From Muribaculaceae bacterium (GTDB lineage Bacteria; Bacteroidota; Bacteroidia; Bacteroidales; Muribaculaceae), in NCBI GenBank assembly GCA_029059965.1, contig JAIDUY010000525.1:1-17457 (forward strand): a stretch of 17,457 nucleotides of DNA, in the 5' to 3' direction. Of the stretch, positions 15,478 through 17,457 are shown one piece after another. Numbering within the stretch: the first letter of the stretch is position 1; each line of letters begins with the position of its first letter. Under the pieces are notes generated by a model. The model ran no database searches, was not told the DNA's origin, and saw only the letters and a list, made by a program, of their open reading frames with translations. Position numbers and translations under genes: made by a program.

Positions 15478-15666
15478 AATCAATAAACGGCAAAACGGAT
15501 GCAAAAGTAAACGATTGCGGCGAATCTTCCAAAAAGTCGGCGTCACTCGCCGGTGCTGAGCCTGAAAGTAATCGGCAGGGTATATGACACCCTGACCGGA
15601 TGCCCGTTGTTGAGCCCCGGATTCCATCGCGGCATGGCATTCACCACACGCAGTGCCTCGCGGTCG
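15455..15666. repeat. 212-bp perfect direct repeat, copy B
   Basis: Identical to 14928-15139. This copy holds the last 40 codons and stop of the kinase-TonB gene, the 65-bp intergenic promoter and the first seven codons of the chimeric gene. Imperfect homology extends on both sides, so the whole 527-bp block 15364-15890 corresponds to 14837-15363. Confidence 0.97.
15502..15533 (-). promoter_or_regulatory. Promoter of the chimeric TonB-domain gene (copy B)
   Basis: TTTG at 15533-15530, a 20-nt spacer, TACTTTTG at 15509-15502 on the minus strand, base-for-base the same as the yfhO promoter. The predicted leader is about 21 nt before the ATG at 15477. Confidence 0.8.
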
Positions 15667-17309
15667 AGTGCGGGATGCCTGCCGCTCACTATGCGGGCAT
15701 TGCTGATGGAGCCGTCGCGGTCGACAACAAACTCCACAACTACACGCCCCTGCACATTTTCCTCGGCAGCCTCAGTCGGATACATTAGGGTATTCGATAC
15801 GAAACGGTACATTTCGGCTTTGCCGCCGGGGAAAGACGGCGCCTGCTCTAACATAGCTACAGTATAGACCTGATTATTTTGTTCGGGCTGAGGCGCAGGA
15901 GCCGGTGCTTCTACGGGCGCTGTATAATGCGGCAGGGTCTCGCTGAGTTCATCCTGACGCTGACTCTCCTGCGCGGCTGCGGCCTCGGCTTCCTGACGTT
16001 GACGCTCACGCTCGGCTGCCGCCTCTTCTTCGCGGCGCTGACGCTCGCGTTCGGCGATTTCCTGCTGGCGGCGAGCCTCTATTTCGGCAAGCTGTTCGGG
16101 GGTGTACTTGCCGGGAATGTCGGCTATGTTGACCTGATTATCGACTGTGTCAACAAGTCCGGCGACAGCATCGTAGTCGGAATTCGAATCGCCGCCACGG
16201 CTCATAAAGCCGATTATGGCGCCTGCTACGGCGAGCACTATGGCCGCTATGGCGACGTAGAACCACGGCTTGCGCGATGTCGGTTCATCGTCAGCCTTAT
16301 TGTAGCGAGGCCTATAGGACTGGCCGGCAGCCACGGGGCGCACTGCCGTAGGAACTTCGGCTGCCGTAGGTGCTACAGGAGGAACAATGGCGCCGCCTCC
16401 GCTACCTAAGGCGGCAAGGAGGGCGCCCGCATCCTGGTAACGCTCGTTCTTGCGCGGTGCCAGAGCCGTAGTCATAGCCATGCGCAGCGAGGCCGACAGA
16501 GGCAGCGCGGCTATAGTGGCCGCGGGCTCGCCGGCGTGCCATTCCGTACTGATGGCGGGGCGACGACCGGTGGCGGCGTCGTAGAGGGTGGCGCCGAGGG
16601 CGTAGACGTCGGCGGTAGGGCTGAAGCTGCGGATGCCGGAGTACTGTTCGGCAGGCGAGTAGCCGTCGGAATATGCCATCGTGTTGATGGTCGATGTCGC
16701 CGAGCCGTCTTCGTTGTAGTGTTTGCTCAGGCCGAAGTCTATGAGCACGGGGCGTACGACGCCGTCTATGGGCGCATCCAGCATGATGTTGGCCGGCTTG
16801 ATGTCGAGGTGGGTCAGACGGTGACGGTGCAGATGCGCCACGGCGTCGACGACCGGCACAATAAGCGTGCGAATCTCCTCCTCGCTCAGAGGGCCGTACT
16901 CCAATATGTATTCGCCAAGGCTACAGCCGTCGAGATATTCCATCACATAGTAGGCCGTGCCGTTGGCCTCGAAAACCTCGCTGACCTTCACTATGCTGTC
17001 GTGACCGGCTCCGTACTGTGCCAGTCGGCGCGCCTCGGAGATAAAGTCTTTGAGGCTGTTCGCCACCAGCATGCGCGAGTTCTGCGTACCGGGGCATACC
17101 ACCTGCGTTGTGTCGGAGCCGCGTTCGCAGTGCGAGCTCAGGAAATGCTCCTTGATGGCCACCGTGACCGGGGCGTCCATGGATTGTATTGTTGTGCTCG
17201 CCAGATAAGTGATGCCGAAGCCTCCGGCGCCGAGCACGCTCTCGATGCGGTAGGTCTGCTCGCCCTGAAGAACCGTCCCTATCGGGAGCGCCTTGTCGAT
17301 ATTTGCCAT
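15543..17309 (-). CDS. Transmembrane Ser/Thr protein kinase fused to a TonB C-terminal domain
   Basis: A 588-residue protein. Residues about 20-300 are a complete Hanks-type kinase: glycine loop GAGGFG at 27-32, Lys53 in VAIK, Glu92 in the C-helix, HLDIKPAN at 167-174 (catalytic Asp169), DFG at 191-193, SPAE at 218-221 and Asp234. All key catalytic residues are present. After a cytosolic linker a single membrane helix spans about 349-369. A charged Glu/Arg/Gln coiled coil follows (about 403-456), then an Ala/Pro linker (464-476), and a TonB C-terminal domain (about 485-588: FPGG at 493-496, LPITFRL at 578-584). The kinase should be cytosolic and the TonB part periplasmic. The helix lacks the SxxxH motif of energised TonB. 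The ATG at 17309 lies 25 nt after a predicted transcription start. Substrates unknown. Confidence 0.93.
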   Translation of the reverse strand: MANIDKALPIGTVLQGEQTYRIESVLGAGGFGITYLASTTIQSMDAPVTVAIKEHFLSSHCERGSDTTQVVCPGTQNSRMLVANSLKDFISEARRLAQYGAGHDSIVKVSEVFEANGTAYYVMEYLDGCSLGEYILEYGPLSEEEIRTLIVPVVDAVAHLHRHRLTHLDIKPANIMLDAPIDGVVRPVLIDFGLSKHYNEDGSATSTINTMAYSDGYSPAEQYSGIRSFSPTADVYALGATLYDAATGRRPAISTEWHAGEPAATIAALPLSASLRMAMTTALAPRKNERYQDAGALLAALGSGGGAIVPPVAPTAAEVPTAVRPVAAGQSYRPRYNKADDEPTSRKPWFYVAIAAIVLAVAGAIIGFMSRGGDSNSDYDAVAGLVDTVDNQVNIADIPGKYTPEQLAEIEARRQQEIAERERQRREEEAAAERERQRQEAEAAAAQESQRQDELSETLPHYTAPVEAPAPAPQPEQNNQVYTVAMLEQAPSFPGGKAEMYRFVSNTLMYPTEAAEENVQGRVVVEFVVDRDGSISNARIVSGRHPALDREALRVVNAMPRWNPGLNNGHPVRVSYTLPITFRLSTGE

Positions 17310-17337
17310 TTTGCCCTTGTGAAATGATTGATTTGCG

Positions 17338-17368
17338 CAAAATTAACAAAAAAGTCCCGTAAGCCCAA
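17338..17368 (-). promoter_or_regulatory. Promoter of the kinase-TonB gene
   Basis: On the minus strand TTG at 17368-17366, a 20-nt spacer, TAATTTTG at 17345-17338; leader of about 25 nt. The rest of 17310-17457 shows no supported gene. Confidence 0.72.
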
Positions 17369-17457
17369 CTTTTGCGCACAATAAGAGCCGGTTCCCCAAT
17401 ATTTGTTAATGCTGGGGTCGCATATCTCTGAGTGATTTTTGTCTTGTGATGAAGGAG

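Noticed and set aside
14928..15666. Repeat pair as an insertion sequence, attachment site or CRISPR unit
   Set aside because: No transposase, integrase, terminal inverted repeats or repeated short spacers; the repeat covers gene ends and starts and is explained by tandem duplication.
17310..17457. Possible gene upstream of the kinase promoter
   Set aside because: No open frame with a recognisable start or domain; the sequence is AT-rich and holds only the promoter.

Overview
This 17.5 kb window comes from the chromosome of a GC-rich member of the Bacteroidales. The Muribaculaceae are my best guess at family level, by inference only. The evidence is the repeated Bacteroidetes promoter grammar (TTTG, 19-22 nt, TAnnTTTG), and families typical of the phylum: DUF3943, the 'HSPF...' methyltransferase-like family, YfhO, and a TonB C-terminal domain of the FPGG...LP.xFRL type. 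PurD, PdxB, CoaX and an anaerobe-style RNA methyltransferase gene are also present. Every gene I can support lies on the minus strand, so transcription runs from high to low coordinates. I see no rRNA, tRNA, CRISPR array, insertion sequence or phage gene, and no gene-free stretch longer than about 150 bp.

In transcription order: (1) 17309-15543 encodes a Hanks-type Ser/Thr kinase joined through one transmembrane helix and a charged coiled coil to a TonB C-terminal domain. (2) 15477-15016 is a small gene whose N-terminus is a diverged copy of the YfhO N-terminus and whose C-terminus is a diverged copy of the kinase's TonB domain. (3) 14950-12329 encodes a YfhO-family membrane protein. Genes 1-3 are tied together by a 527-bp tandem duplication that includes a 212-bp perfect direct repeat carrying a complete promoter. 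(4) 12344-11835 is a shortened methyltransferase-like gene overlapping the yfhO end. (5) An operon cdd - tyrS - DUF2007 gene (11746-9732) starts at a consensus promoter and ends at a strong intrinsic terminator. (6) A DUF3943 exported protein lies at 9585-8731. (7) Three translationally coupled glycosyltransferases occupy 8675-5837 behind a consensus promoter. (8) An operon rlmL-like - purD - multi-pass membrane protein - pdxB runs from 5774 to 966. (9) coaX (894-148) overlaps the start of an exported protein that leaves the window at its left edge.

Most of the window is housekeeping: pantothenate phosphorylation, PLP and purine synthesis, tyrosine charging, pyrimidine salvage and rRNA methylation. 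The three glycosyltransferases, and possibly YfhO, point to a small cell-surface glycan task. The unusual part is the right-hand 3 kb. There a kinase-TonB fusion protein sits next to a chimeric gene apparently born by tandem duplication, whose repeat remains perfectly identical in the middle and strongly diverged at both ends.
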